Source of the DNA: Litoditis marina
Taxonomy: Eukaryota; Nematoda; Chromadorea; Rhabditida; Rhabditidae
NCBI GenBank assembly: GCA_964036275.1
Contig: CAXIWQ010000486.1
Coordinates: 62,001-126,000, forward strand
DNA: 64,000 nt
Direction: 5' to 3'
The notes beneath the pieces were generated by a model, which searched no databases, was not told where the DNA came from, and saw only the letters and a list, made by a program, of their open reading frames with translations. Shown in pieces: positions 53,781 through 64,000 of this stretch. How positions within the stretch are numbered: the stretch's first letter is position 1; each line of letters begins with the position of its first letter. Both the position numbers and the translations under genes were made by a program.

Positions 53781-56700
53781 CGACAATCTATTCTGTGGCG
53801 CACAGCCACAAAAGACGAATTAACGCGGTTATTGACTCTTTGCCTCGCAGTTACAGAGAACATTTCATACGGCTATCAAATATGTTGCTCCCAGCTACAA
53901 AAACCTAATACGACAATCTATTCTGTGGCGCACAGCCACAAAGACGAATTAACGCGGTTATTGACATTTTGACTTGCAGCTACAAAAAAAAATCATACGG
54001 CTATCAAGTCTGTTGCTCCCAGCTACAAAAACCTAATACGACTATCTATTCTGTGGCGCACAGCCACAAAATACGAATTGACGCGGTTATCGACTCTTTG
54101 CCTTGCAGCTACAAAAAAAAGTTCATACGGCTATCAAGTCTGTTGCTCCCAGCTACAAAAACCTAATTCGACTTTATATTCTGTGGCGCACAGCCACAAA
54201 AGACAAATTAACGCGGTTATTGACTCTTTGCCGTGCAGCTACAGGAAAAAGGTTATACGGCTATCAAGTCTGTTGCTCCCAGCTACAAAAACCTAATTCG
54301 ACTTTATATTCTGTGGCGCACAGCCACAAAATACGAATTAACGCGGTTATCGACTCTTTGCCTTGCAGCTACAGAGAACAGTTCATACGGCTATCAAATC
54401 TGTTGCTCCCAGCTACAAAAACCTAATACGACAATCTATTCTGTGGCGCACAGCCACAAAATACGAATTATCGCGGTTATCGACTTGTTGGCTTGCAGCT
54501 ACAGAGAAAAGTTCATACGGCTATCAAGTCTGTTGCTCCCAGCTACAAAAACCTAATACGACTATATATTCTGTGGCGCACAGCCACAAAATACGAATTA
54601 ACGCGGTTATTGACTCTTTGCCTCGCAGTTACAGAGAATATTTTATCAAATCTGTTGCTCCCAGCAACAAAAACCTGATACGACAACCTATTCTGTGGCG
54701 CACAGCCACAAAAGACAAATTAACGCGGTTATTACCTCTTTGCCTTGCAGCTACAGAAAAAAGTTCATACGGCTATCAAGTCTGTTGCTCCCAGCTACGA
54801 AAACCTAATACGACTTTATATTCTGTGGCGCACAGCCACAAAAGACAAATTAACGCGGTTATTGACTCTTTGCCGTGCAGCTACAGGAAAAAGGTTATAC
54901 GGCTATCAAGTATGTTGCTCCCAGCTACAAAAACCTAATACGACTATCTATTCTGTGGCGCACAGCCACAAAATACGAATTGACGCGGTTATCGACTCTT
55001 TGCCTTGCAGCTACAGAGAACAGTTCATACGGCTATCAAGTATGTTGCTCCCAGCTACGAAAACCTAATACGACTTTATATTCTGTGGCGCACAGCCACA
55101 AAAGACAAATTAACGCGGTTATTGACTCTTTGCCGTGCAGCTACAGGAAAAAGGTTATACGGCTATCAAGTATGTTGCTCCCAGCTACAAAAACCTAATA
55201 CGACTATCTATTCTGTGGCGCACAGCCACAAAATACGAATTGACGCGGTTATCGACTCTTTGCCTTGCAGCTACAGAGAACAGTTCATACGGCTATCAAA
55301 TCTGTTGCTCCCAGCTACAAAAATCTAATACGACAATCTATTCTGTGGCGCACAGCCACAAAAGACGAATTAACGCGGTTATTGACTCTTTGCCTCGCAG
55401 TTACAGAGAACATTTCATACGGCTATCAAATCTGTTGCTCCCAGCTACAAAAACCTAATACGACAATATATTCTGTGGCGCACAGCCACAAAGACGAATT
55501 AACGCGGTTATTGACATTTTGACTTGCAGATACAAAAAAAAAATCATACGGCTATCAAGTCTGTTGCTTCCAACTACAAAAACATAATACGACTTTATAT
55601 TCTGTGGCGCACAGCCACAAAATACAAATTAACGCGGTTATTGACTCTTTGCCTTGCAGTTACAGAGAACATTTCATACGGCTATCAAATCTGTTGCTCC
55701 CAGCTACAAAAACCTAATACGACTTTATATTCTGTGGCGCACAGCCACAAAAGACAAATTAACGCGGTTATTACCTCTTTGCCTTGCAGCTACAGAAAAA
55801 AGTTTATACGGCTATCAAGTCTGTTGCTCCCAGCTACAAAAACCTGATACGACAATCTATTCTGTGGCGCACAGCCACAAAAGACGAATTAACGCGGTTA
55901 TTGACTCTTTGCCTTGCAGCTACAGAAAAAAAATCATACGGCTATCAAGTCTGTTGCTCCCAGCTACGAAAACCTAATACGACTTTATATTCTGTGGCGC
56001 ACAGCCACAAAACACGAAATATTGCGGTTATCGACTCTTTGCCTTGCAGCTACAGAAAAAAAATCATACGGCTATCAAGTCTGTTGCTCCCAGCTACAAA
56101 AACCTGATACGACAATCTATTCTGTGGCGCACAGCCACAAAAGACAAATTAACGCGGTTATTACCTCTTTGCCTTGCAGCTACAGAAAAAAGTTCATACG
56201 GCTATCAAGTCTGTTGCTCCCAGCTACGAAAACCTAATACGACTTTATATTCTGTGGCGCACAGCCACAAAATACGAATTAACGCGGTTATCGACTCTTT
56301 GCCTTGCAGCTACAGAGAACAGTTTATACGGCTATCAAGTCTGTTGCTCCCAGCTACAAAAACCTAATACGACTATATATTCTGTGGCGCACAGCCACAA
56401 AATACGAATTAACGCGGTTATCGACTCTTTGCCTTGCAGCTACAGAGAAAAGTTCATACGGCTATCAAGTCTGTTGCTCCCAGCTACAAAAACCTGATAC
56501 GACAATCTATTCTGTGGCGCACAGCCACAAAAGACAAATTAACGCGGTTATTACCTCTTTGCCTTGCAGCTACAGAAAAAAGTTCATACGGCTATCAAGT
56601 CTGTTGCTCCCAGCTACGAAAACCTAATACGACTTTATATTCTGTGGCGCACAGCCACAAAAGACAAATTAACGCGGTTATTGACTCTTTGCCGTGCAGC

Positions 56701-57455
56701 TACAGGAAAAAGGTTATACGGCTATCAAGTATGTTGCTCCCAGCTACAAAAACCTAATACGACTATCTATTCTGTGGCGCACAGCCACAAAATACGAATT
56801 GACGCGGTTATCGACTCTTTGCCTTGCAGCTACAGAGAATATTTCATACGGCTATCAAATCTGTTGCTCCCAGCTACAAAAACGTAATACGACAATCTAT
56901 TCTGTGGCGCACAGCCACAAAAAACAAATTATCGCGGTTATCGACTTGTTGGCTTGCAGCTACAGAGAAAAGTTCATACGGCTATCAAGTCTGTTTCTCC
57001 CAGCTACAAAAACCTAATACGACTATATATTCTGTGGCGCACAGCCACAAAAGACGAATTAACGCGGTTATTGACTCTTTACCTCGCAGTTACAGAGAAC
57101 ATTTCATACGGCTATCAAATCTGTTGCTCCCAGCTACAAAAACCTAATACGACAATCTATTCTGTGGCGCACAGCCACAAAGACGAATTAACGCGGTTAT
57201 TGACATTTTGACTTGCAGCTACAAAAAAAAAATCATACGGCTATCAAGTCTGTTGCTCCCAGCTACAAAAACCTAATACGACTATATATTCTGTGGCGCA
57301 CAGCCACAAAAGACGAATTAACGCGGTTATTGACTCTTTGCCTCGCAGTTACAGAGAATATTTTATCAAATCTGTTGCTCCCAGCAACAAAAACCTGATA
57401 CGACAATCTATTCTGTGGCGCACAGCCACAAAAGACAAATTAACGCGGTTATTAC

Positions 57456-59724
57456 CTCTTTGCCTTGCAGCTACAGAAAAAAGTTCATACGGCTATCAAG
57501 TCTGTTGCTCCCAGCTACGAAAACCTAATACGACTTTATATTCTGTGGCGCACAGCCACAAAAGACAAATTAACGCGGTTATCGACTCTTTGCCTTGCAG
57601 CTACAGAAAAAAGTTCATACGGCTATCAAGTCTGTTGCTCCCAGCTACAAAAACCTAATACGACTATATATTCTGTGGCGCACAGCCACAAAAGACGAAT
57701 TAACGCGGTTATTGACTCTTTGCCTCGCAGTTACAGAGAATATTTTATCAAATCTGTTGCTCCCAGCAACAAAAACCTGATACGACAATCTATTCTGTGG
57801 CGCACAGCCACAAAAGACAAATTAACGCGGTTATTGACTCTTTGCCGTGCAGCTACAGGAAAAAGGTTATACGGCTATCAAGTATGTTGCTCCCAGCTAC
57901 AAAAACCTAATACGACTATCTATTCTGTGGCGCACAGCCACAAAATACGAATTGACGCGGTTATCGACTCTTTGCCTTGCAGCTACAGAGAACAGTTCAT
58001 ACGGCTATCAAATCTGTTGCTCCCAGCTACAAAAACCTAATACGACAATCTATTCTGTGGCGCACAGCCACAAAAGACGAATTAACGCGGTTATTGACTC
58101 TTTGCCTCGCAGTTACAGAGAACATTTCATACGGCTATCAAATCTGTTGCTCCCAGCTACAAAAACCTAATACGACAATCTATTCTGTGGCGCACAGCCA
58201 CAAAGACGAATTAACGCGGTTATTGACATTTTGACTTGCAGCTACAAAAAAAAATCATACGGCTATCAAGTCTGTTGCTTCCAACTACAAAAACATAATA
58301 CGACTTTATATTCTGTGGCGCACAGCCACAAAATACAAATTAACGCGGTTATTGACTCTTTGCCTTGCAGTTACAGAGAACATTTCATACGGCTATCAAA
58401 TCTGTTGCTCCCAGCTACAAAAACCTAATACGACTTTATATTCTGTGGCGCACAGCCACAAAAGACAAATTAACGCGGTTATTACCTCTTTGCCTTGCAG
58501 CTACAGAAAAAAGTTTATACGGCTATCAAGTCTGTTGCTCCCAGCTACAAAAACCTGATACGACAATCTATTCTGTGGCGCACAGCCACAAAAGACGAAT
58601 TAACGCGGTTATTGACTCTTTGCCTTGCAGCTACAGAAAAAAGTTCATACGGCTATCAAGTCTGTTGCTCCCAGCTACGAAAACCTAATACGACTTTATA
58701 TTCTGTGGCGCACAGCCACAAAAGACAAATTAACGCGGTTATCGACTCTTTGCCTTGCAGCTACAGAAAAAAGTTCATACGGCTATCAAGTCTGTTGCTC
58801 CCAGCTACAAAAACCTAATACGACTATATATTCTGTGGCGCACAGCCACAAAAGACGAATTAACGCGGTTATTGACTCTTTGCCTCGCAGTTACAGAGAA
58901 TATTTTATCAAATCTGTTGCTCCCAGCAACAAAAACCTGATACGACAATCTATTCTGTGGCGCACAGCCACAAAAGACAAATTAACGCGGTTATTGACTC
59001 TTTGCCGTGCAGCTACAGGAAAAAGGTTATACGGCTATCAAGTATGTTGCTCCCAGCTACAAAAACCTAATACGACTATCTATTCTGTGGCGCAAAGCCA
59101 CAAAATACGAATTGACGCGGTTATCGACTCTTTGCCTTGCAGCTACAGAGAACAGTTCATACGGCTATCGAATCTGTTGCTCCCAGCTACAAAAACCTAA
59201 TACGACAATCTATTCTGTGGCGCACAACCACAAAAGACGAATTAACGCGGTTATTGACTCTTTGCCTCGCAGTTACAGAGAACATTTCATACGGCTATCA
59301 AATCTGTTGCTCCCAGCTACAAAAACCTAATACGACAATCTATTCTGTGGCGCACAGCCACAAAGACGAATTAACGCGGTTATTGACATTTTGACTTGCA
59401 GCTACAAAAAAAAATCATACGGCTATCAAGTCTGTTGCTTCCAACTACAAAAACATAATACGACTTTATATTCTGTGGCGCACAGCCACAAAATACAAAT
59501 TAACGCGGTTATTGACTCTTTGCCTTGCAGTTACAGAGAACATTTCATACGGCTATCAAATCTGTTGCTCCCAGCTACAAAAACCTAATACGACTTTATA
59601 TTCTGTGGCGCACAGCCACAAAAGACAAATTAACGCGGTTATTACCTCTTTGCCTTGCAGCTACAGAAAAAAGTTTATACGGCTATCAAGTCTGTTGCTC
59701 CCAGCTACAAAAACCTGATACGAC
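57456..59724 (+). repeat. 9-monomer tandem duplication (1,160 bp)
   Basis: About 57,456-58,564 matches 58,616-59,724. Each copy includes one 122-bp unit and a CTTCCAACTACAAAAACATAA unit, which explains why nine monomers measure 1,160 rather than 1,170 bp. Private changes in the second copy include GGCGCAAAGCCAC near 59,092 and CACAACCAC near 59,224. Confidence 0.82.
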
Positions 59725-60959
59725 TTTATATTCTGTGGCGCACAGCCACAAAACACGAAATATTGCGGTTATCGACTCTTTGCCTTGCAGCTACAGAAAA
59801 AAAATCATACGGCTATCAAGTCTGTTGCTCCCAGCTACAAAAACCTGATACGACAATCTATTCTGTGGCGCACAGCCACAAAAGACAAATTAACGCGGTT
59901 ATTACCTCTTTGCCTTGCAGCTACAGAAAAAAGTTCATACGGCTATCAAGTCTGTTGCTCCCAGCTACGAAAACCTAATACGACTTTATATTCTGTGGCG
60001 CACATTCACAAAATACGAATTAACGCGGTTATCGACTCTTTGCCTTGAAGCTACAGAGAACAGTTTATACGGCTATCAAGTCTGTTGCTCCCAGCTACAA
60101 AAACCTAATACGACTATATATTCTGTGGCGCACAGCCACACAATACAAATTAACGCGGTTATCGACTCTTTGCCTTGCAGCTACAGAGAACAGTTTATAC
60201 GGCTATCAAGTCTGTTGCTCCCAGCTACGAAAACCTAATACGACTTTATATTCTGTGGCGCACAGCCACAAAACACGAAATATCGCGGTTATCGACTTGT
60301 TGGCTTGCAGCTACAGAGAAAAGTTCATACGGCTATCAAGTCTGTTGCTCCCAGCTACAAAAACCTGATACGACAATTTATTCTGTGGCGCAGAGCCACA
60401 AAAGACAAATTAACGCGGTTATTACCTCTTTGCCTTGCAGCTACAGAAAAAAGTTCATACGGCTATCAAGTCTGTTGCTCCCAGCTACGAAAACCTAATA
60501 CGACTTTATATTCTGGGGCGCACAGCCACAAAAGACAAATTAACGCGGTTATTGACTCTTTGCCGTGCAGCTACAGGAAAAAGGTTATACGGCTATCAAG
60601 TATGTTGCTCCCAGCTACAAAAACCTAATACGACTATCTATTCTGTGGCGCACAGCCACAAAATACGAATTGACGCGGTTATCGACTCTTTGCCTTGCAG
60701 CTACAGAGAATATTTGATACGGCTATCAAATCTGTTGCTCCCAGCTACAAAAACCTAATACGACAATCTATTCTGTGGCGCACAGCCACAAAAAACAAAT
60801 TATCGCGGTTATCGACTTGTTGGCTTGCAGCTACAGAGAAAAGTTCATACGGCTATCAAGTCTGTTTCTCCCAGCTACAAAAACCTAATACGACTATATA
60901 TTCTGTGGCGCACAGCCACAAAAGACGAATTAACGCGGTTATTGACTCTTTACCTCGCA

Positions 60960-63603
60960 GTTACAGAGAACATTTCATACGGCTATCAAATCTGTTGCTC
61001 CCAGCTACAAAAACCTAATACGACAATCTATTCTGTGGCGCACAGCCACAAAGACGAATTAACGCGGTTATTGACATTTTGACTTGCAGCTACAAAAAAA
61101 AAATCATACGGCTATCAAGTCTGTTGCTCCCAGCTACAAAAACCTAATACGACTATATATTCTGTGGCGCACAGCCACAAAAGACGAATTAACGCGGTTA
61201 TTGACTCTTTGCCTCGCAGTTACAGAGAATATTTTATCAAATCTGTTGCTCCCAGCAACAAAAACCTGATACGACAATCTATTCTGTGGCGCACAGCCAC
61301 AAAAGACAAATTAACGCGGTTATTACCTCTTTGCCTTGCAGCTACAGAAAAAAGTTCATACGGCTATCAAGTCTGTTGCTCCCAGCTACGAAAACCTAAT
61401 ACGACTTTATATTCTGTGGCGCACAGCCACAAAAGACAAATTAACGCGGTTATTGACTCTTTGCTGTGCAGCTACAGGAAAAAGGTTATACGGCTATCAA
61501 GTATGTTGCTCCCAGCTACAAAAACCTAATACGACTATCTATTCTGTGGCGCACAGCCACAAAATACGAATTGACGCGGTTATCGACTCTTTGCCTTGCA
61601 GCTACAGAGAACAGTTCATACGGCTATCAAGTATGTTGCTCCCAGCTACGAAAACCTAATACGACTTTATATTCTGTGGCGCACAGCCACAAAAGACAAA
61701 TTAACGCGGTTATTGACTCTTTGCCGTGCAGCTACAGGAAAAAGGTTATACGGCTATCAAGTATGTTGCTCCCAGCTACAAAAACCTAATACGACTATCT
61801 ATTCTGTGGCGCACAGCCACAAAATACGAATTGACGCGGTTATCGACTCTTTGCCTTGCAGCTACAGAGAACAGTTCATACGGCTATCAAATCTGTTGCT
61901 CCCAGCTACAAAAACCTAATACGACAATCTATTCTGTGGCGCACAGCCACAAAAGACGAATTAACGCGGTTATTGACTCTTTGCCTCGCAGTTACAGAGA
62001 ACATTTCATACGGCTATCAAATCTGTTGCTCCCAGCTACAAAAACCTAATACGACAATCTATTCTGTGGCGCACAGCCACAAAAACGAATTAACGCGGTT
62101 ATTGACATTTTGACTTGCAGCTACAAAAAAAAATCATACGGCTATCAAGTCTGTTGCTTCCAACTACAAAAACATAATACGACTTTATATTCTGTGGCGC
62201 ACAGCCACAAAATACAAATTAACGCGGTTATTGACTCTTTGCCTTGCAGTTACAGAGAACATTTCATACGGCTATCAAATCTGTTGCTCCCAGCTACAAA
62301 AACCTAATACGACAATCTATTCTGTGGCGCACAGCCACAAAGACGAATTAACGCGGTTATTGACATTTTGACTTGCAGCTACAAAAAAAAAATCATACGG
62401 CTATCAAGTCTGTTGCTCCCAGCTACAAAAACCTAATACGACTATATATTCTGTGGCGCACAGCCACAAAAGACGAATTAACGCGGTTATTGACTCTTTG
62501 CCTCGCAGTTACAGAGAATATTTTATCAAATCTGTTGCTCCCAGCAACAAAAACCTGATACGACAATCTATTCTGTGGCGCACAGCCACAAAAGACAAAT
62601 TAACGCGGTTATTACCTCTTTGCCTTGCAGCTACAGAAAAAAGTTCATACGGCTATCAAGTCTGTTGCTCCCAGCTACGAAAACCTAATACGACTTTATA
62701 TTCTGTGGCGCACAGCCACAAAAGACAAATTAACGCGGTTATTGACTCTTTGCCGTGCAGCTACAGGAAAAAGGTTATACGGCTATCAAGTATGTTGCTC
62801 CCAGCTACAAAAACCTAATACGACTATCTATTCTGTGGCGCACAGCCACAAAATACGAATTGACGCGGTTATCGACTCTTTGCCTTGCAGCTACAGAGAA
62901 CAGTTCATACGGCTATCAAGTCTGTTGCTCCCAGCTACGAAAACCTAATACGACTTTATATTCTGTGGCGCACAGCCACAAAAGACAAATTAACGCGGTT
63001 ATTGACTCTTTGCCGTGCAGCTACAGGAAAAAGGTTATACGGCTATCAAGTATGTTGCTCCCAGCTACAAAAACCTAATACGACTATCTATTCTGTGGCG
63101 CACAGCCACAAAATACGAATTGACGCGGTTATCGACTCTTTGCCTTGCAGCTACAGAGAACAGTTCATACGGCTATCAAATCTGTTGCTCCCAGCTACAA
63201 AAACCTAATACGACAATCTATTCTGTGGCGCACAGCCACAAAAGACGAATTAACGCGGTTATTGACTCTTTGCCTCGCAGTTACAGAGAACATTTCATAC
63301 GGCTATCAAATCTGTTGCTCCCAGCTACAAAAACCTAATACGACAATCTATTCTGTGGCGCACAGCCACAAAGACGAATTAACGCGGTTATTGACATTTT
63401 GACGTGCAGCTACAAAAAAAAAATCATACGGCTATCAAGTCTGTTGCTTCCAACTACAAAAACATAATACGACTTTATATTCTGTGGCGCACAGCCACAA
63501 AATACAAATTAACGCGGTTATTGACTCTTTGCCTTGCAGTTACAGAGAACATTTCATACGGCTATCAAATCTGTTGCTCCCAGCTACAAAAACCTAATAC
63601 GAC
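60960..63603 (+). repeat. 10-monomer tandem duplication (1,289 bp) at the array end
   Basis: About 60,960-62,314 matches 62,249-63,603. The second copy therefore runs to within about 22 bp of the satellite edge. Differences are few: CTTTGCTGTGC near 61,462 against CTTTGCCGTGC, and TTGACGTGCAGC near 63,402 against TTGACTTGCAGC. The terminal monomers are thus as fresh as internal ones. Confidence 0.83.
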
Positions 63604-63644
63604 TTTATATTCTGTGGCGCACAGCAGAAATGACCCTCACTTTA

Positions 63645-63665
63645 CCATAACTTCCCATAACTTTC
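63645..63665 (+). repeat. Short direct repeat beside the satellite edge
   Basis: CCATAACTTC (63,645-63,654) is followed at once by CCATAACTTTC (63,655-63,665), a tandem 10/11-bp pair starting 19 bp after the array ends. It may be a slippage product or a trace of end joining. It is too short for a firm call. Confidence 0.6.
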
Positions 63666-63675
63666 CCCTTTAGTC

Positions 63676-63688
63676 ATGCATCATGCAT
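63676..63688. other. ATGCAT dyad
   Basis: ATGCAT-C-ATGCAT is a pair of self-complementary hexamers forming a 13-bp dyad with one central base. It may be chance in a short flank. Function unknown. Confidence 0.5.
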
Positions 63689-63790
63689 TTCCACATGACG
63701 TTTTATCACATCTGTTATTCGATGACGTGAACGATATATTTCCAGATAAGCGAACCTATAAGAGGGAAAAGACACAACAACAAGGCAAGG

Positions 63791-63808
63791 GGGACAGTGC
63801 ACGGTCCC
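63791..63808. other. GC-rich inverted repeat in the flank
   Basis: GGGAC (63,791-63,795) and GTCCC (63,804-63,808) pair around an 8-bp loop, AGTGCACG, that itself contains the palindrome GTGCAC. There is no T-run after it, so it is not a bacterial-type terminator. Function unknown. Confidence 0.5.
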
Positions 63809-63940
63809 TTCCTACAGTACCCACTCCCTTCTCCTATTCCGTTGATCTTTTCGATTGATTTCCGTTATTTCACCGACTTTTGCAGTAAACTCATTATTTT
63901 CAACTGTGTTATGTTATTACTCACACGAAACTATATTTCC

Positions 63941-63961
63941 CGAAACGTTGACAACATTTCG
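63941..63961. other. Flank palindrome 1
   Basis: Arms CGAAACGTTG and CAACATTTCG flank a single A. Nine of ten arm positions pair; the mismatch is C against A at positions 6 and 16. It is related to the palindrome 38 bp downstream. A weaker CGAAAC...TTTC element lies just upstream, at 63,926-63,938. Confidence 0.75.
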
Positions 63962-63977
63962 TTTGCTATTTTTAACT

Positions 63978-64000
63978 TCGAAATGTCTCAGACATTTCGA
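63978..64000. other. Flank palindrome 2 (runs to the window end)
   Basis: Arms TCGAAATGTCT and AGACATTTCGA flank a single C, and all 11 positions pair. The inner 21 bp (63,979-63,999) align with palindrome 1 at 15 of 21 positions. The window ends at its last base, so it may extend further or be one unit of a longer repeat. Confidence 0.8.

Larger units (their letters stand above)
51085..62624 (+). repeat. Eight 122-bp monomers sharing an 8-bp deletion
   Basis: Units at 51,085, 53,074, 54,623, 57,343, 57,725, 58,885, 61,214 and 62,503 are each 122 bp long. All read GAATATTTTATCAAATC where full units read GAATATTTCATACGGCTATC, so CATACGGC (or an equivalent 8 bp) is missing. All eight continue with CCCAGCAACAAAAACCTG, which shows one origin followed by spreading. 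The loss removes one CpG and shortens the spacing between the A and B cores from 44 to 36 bp. Confidence 0.9.
1..63625 (+). repeat. Satellite DNA array, about 130-bp monomer, about 490 copies
   Basis: The same unit recurs head-to-tail without interruption. Counting the A-type start (usually TTGCAGCTAC) gives 490 starts from 21 to 63,534, with spacing almost always 130 bp. Exceptions are 1-4-bp differences, mostly in A-runs, eight 122-bp units and one 50-bp partial unit. All copies share one orientation, and the left edge is open. Every frame is read in turn because 130 is not a multiple of three, so open frames of about 107 codons recur every 130 bp and carry no coding signal. One monomer I counted has 33 C and 22 G (42% G+C) and six CpG. 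Size, homogeneity and nested higher-order repeats fit eukaryotic satellite DNA; a centromeric or other heterochromatic role is inference only. Confidence 0.98.
50566..63625 (+). repeat. Domain 6: array end with 122-bp monomers
   Basis: This domain is defined by eight units lacking 8 bp and by CTGTTTCTCCC, TTTACCTCGC and CCCAGCAACAAAAACC variants. Several earlier blocks reappear: about 56,434-57,465 matches about 60,305-61,336 (3,871 bp), and about 54,745-55,460 matches 61,336-62,050 (6,591 bp). It contains the out-of-register junction at 52,079/52,080 and ends at the satellite edge. Confidence 0.83.
63626..64000. other. Non-satellite flank (375 bp), no gene seen
   Basis: The satellite match stops after CGCACAGC at 63,625 and the sequence changes to AGAAATGACCCTCAC. 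The flank is T-rich in its second half and shows no monomer remnants. The only open frame of note, 60 codons from an ATG at 63,676, has no recognisable domain and starts within a repeated ATGCAT; I do not call it a gene. The flank contains a short direct repeat, a GC-rich inverted repeat and two palindromes, listed separately. It could be the start of unique chromosomal DNA or the edge of another repeat family. Confidence 0.85.

Noticed and set aside
1..63625. Hundreds of overlapping open frames of about 107 codons (also 64, 68, 150 and up to 323) encoding similar proteins
   Set aside because: They recur every 130 bp because the repeat length is one more than a multiple of three, so successive monomers are read in rotating frames until a fixed stop such as TAA in CCTAATACG is met. 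Many begin at TTG, they overlap heavily, and they have no independent conservation. They are an artefact of the satellite.
1..63625. Resemblance to a phage T7 promoter: TAATACGACT in most monomers, and TAATACGACTATCTATT in some
   Set aside because: The first ten bases match, and the TATCTATT variant matches 14 of 17 upstream positions, but the GGG start is absent and no T7-type polymerase context exists. It is a coincidence made prominent by repetition, though it could cross-react with primers based on that promoter.
1..63625. CRISPR array
   Set aside because: There are regular repeats but no unique spacers: the whole 130 bp is conserved, the dyad is part of a continuous monomer, and there are no cas genes.
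1..63625. CENP-B box in the monomer
   Set aside because: The required TTCG...CGGG spacing is not present; the only TTCG occurs in a minor CTCTTCGGCTTGC variant without the second half.
1..63625. Telomeric repeat or rDNA spacer
   Set aside because: There are no TTAGGG, TTAGG or TTTAGGG-like tracts and no rRNA-like segments; the unit is a 130-bp satellite.
63696..63728. Two TGACGT motifs (63,696 and 63,723) and CTATAAG (63,756) as promoter elements
   Set aside because: Such short motifs are expected by chance in a flank of this size, and no supported gene follows.
63791..63808. Rho-independent terminator
   Set aside because: The stem is only 5 bp and is not followed by a T-run, and the window is probably eukaryotic.
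63676..63858. 60-codon open frame in the flank starting MHHAFPHDVLSHLLF
   Set aside because: It is short, has no recognised motif, begins inside the repeated ATGCAT element and lies in a stretch rich in inverted repeats. It does not support a gene call.

Overview
The window is almost entirely one tandem satellite DNA array. From base 1 to base 63,625 it consists of head-to-tail copies of a monomer of about 130 bp, all in the same orientation. I counted 490 monomer starts (first at 21, last at 63,534) plus a 20-bp partial unit at the left edge, so the array continues beyond the window on that side. The last 375 bp (63,626-64,000) are non-satellite flank. I find no protein-coding gene, rRNA, tRNA, CRISPR array or recognisable transposon. 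A uniform array of this size, with nested higher-order repeats, points to eukaryotic heterochromatin (pericentromeric, centromeric or subtelomeric). The sequence alone does not name the species.

The monomer is about 42% G+C and keeps six CpG sites. It is built from three diverged sub-repeats of 44, 41 and 45 bp, each opening with CAGCYACA followed by an A-run. It therefore looks like an old 43-bp repeat that was amplified as a trimer. The third sub-repeat starts inside a strict dyad, TGTGGC-GCACA-GCCACA, which the other two carry in decayed form.

Region by region: (1) 1-5,342, mixed subfamilies with an 11-monomer higher-order repeat. (2) 5,343-12,752, a very regular domain with 58 consecutive intervals of exactly 130 bp, an 8-monomer repeat and a 2.28-kb block copied 4,420 bp downstream. 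(3) 12,753-36,771, the most diverged domain, with 6- to 28-monomer duplications, many 1-bp indels and marker variants seen only here, including damaged dyads. (4) 36,772-41,434, an 18-monomer tandem duplication. (5) 41,435-50,565, a nearly perfect 23-monomer tandem duplication and a 13-monomer one. (6) 50,566-63,625, a domain marked by eight 122-bp monomers with one shared 8-bp deletion and by the only large out-of-register junction in the array (52,079/52,080).

The array stops abruptly at 63,625, inside the dyad, with no decay of the last monomers. The flank holds several short inverted repeats. The most striking are two related palindromes at 63,941-63,961 and 63,978-64,000 whose differences largely preserve the palindrome. 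Nothing here works as a gene system. The interest lies in the satellite's architecture, its homogenisation history, its breakpoints and the palindromic edge. All alignments were made by eye; block boundaries are good to roughly 10-20 bp.
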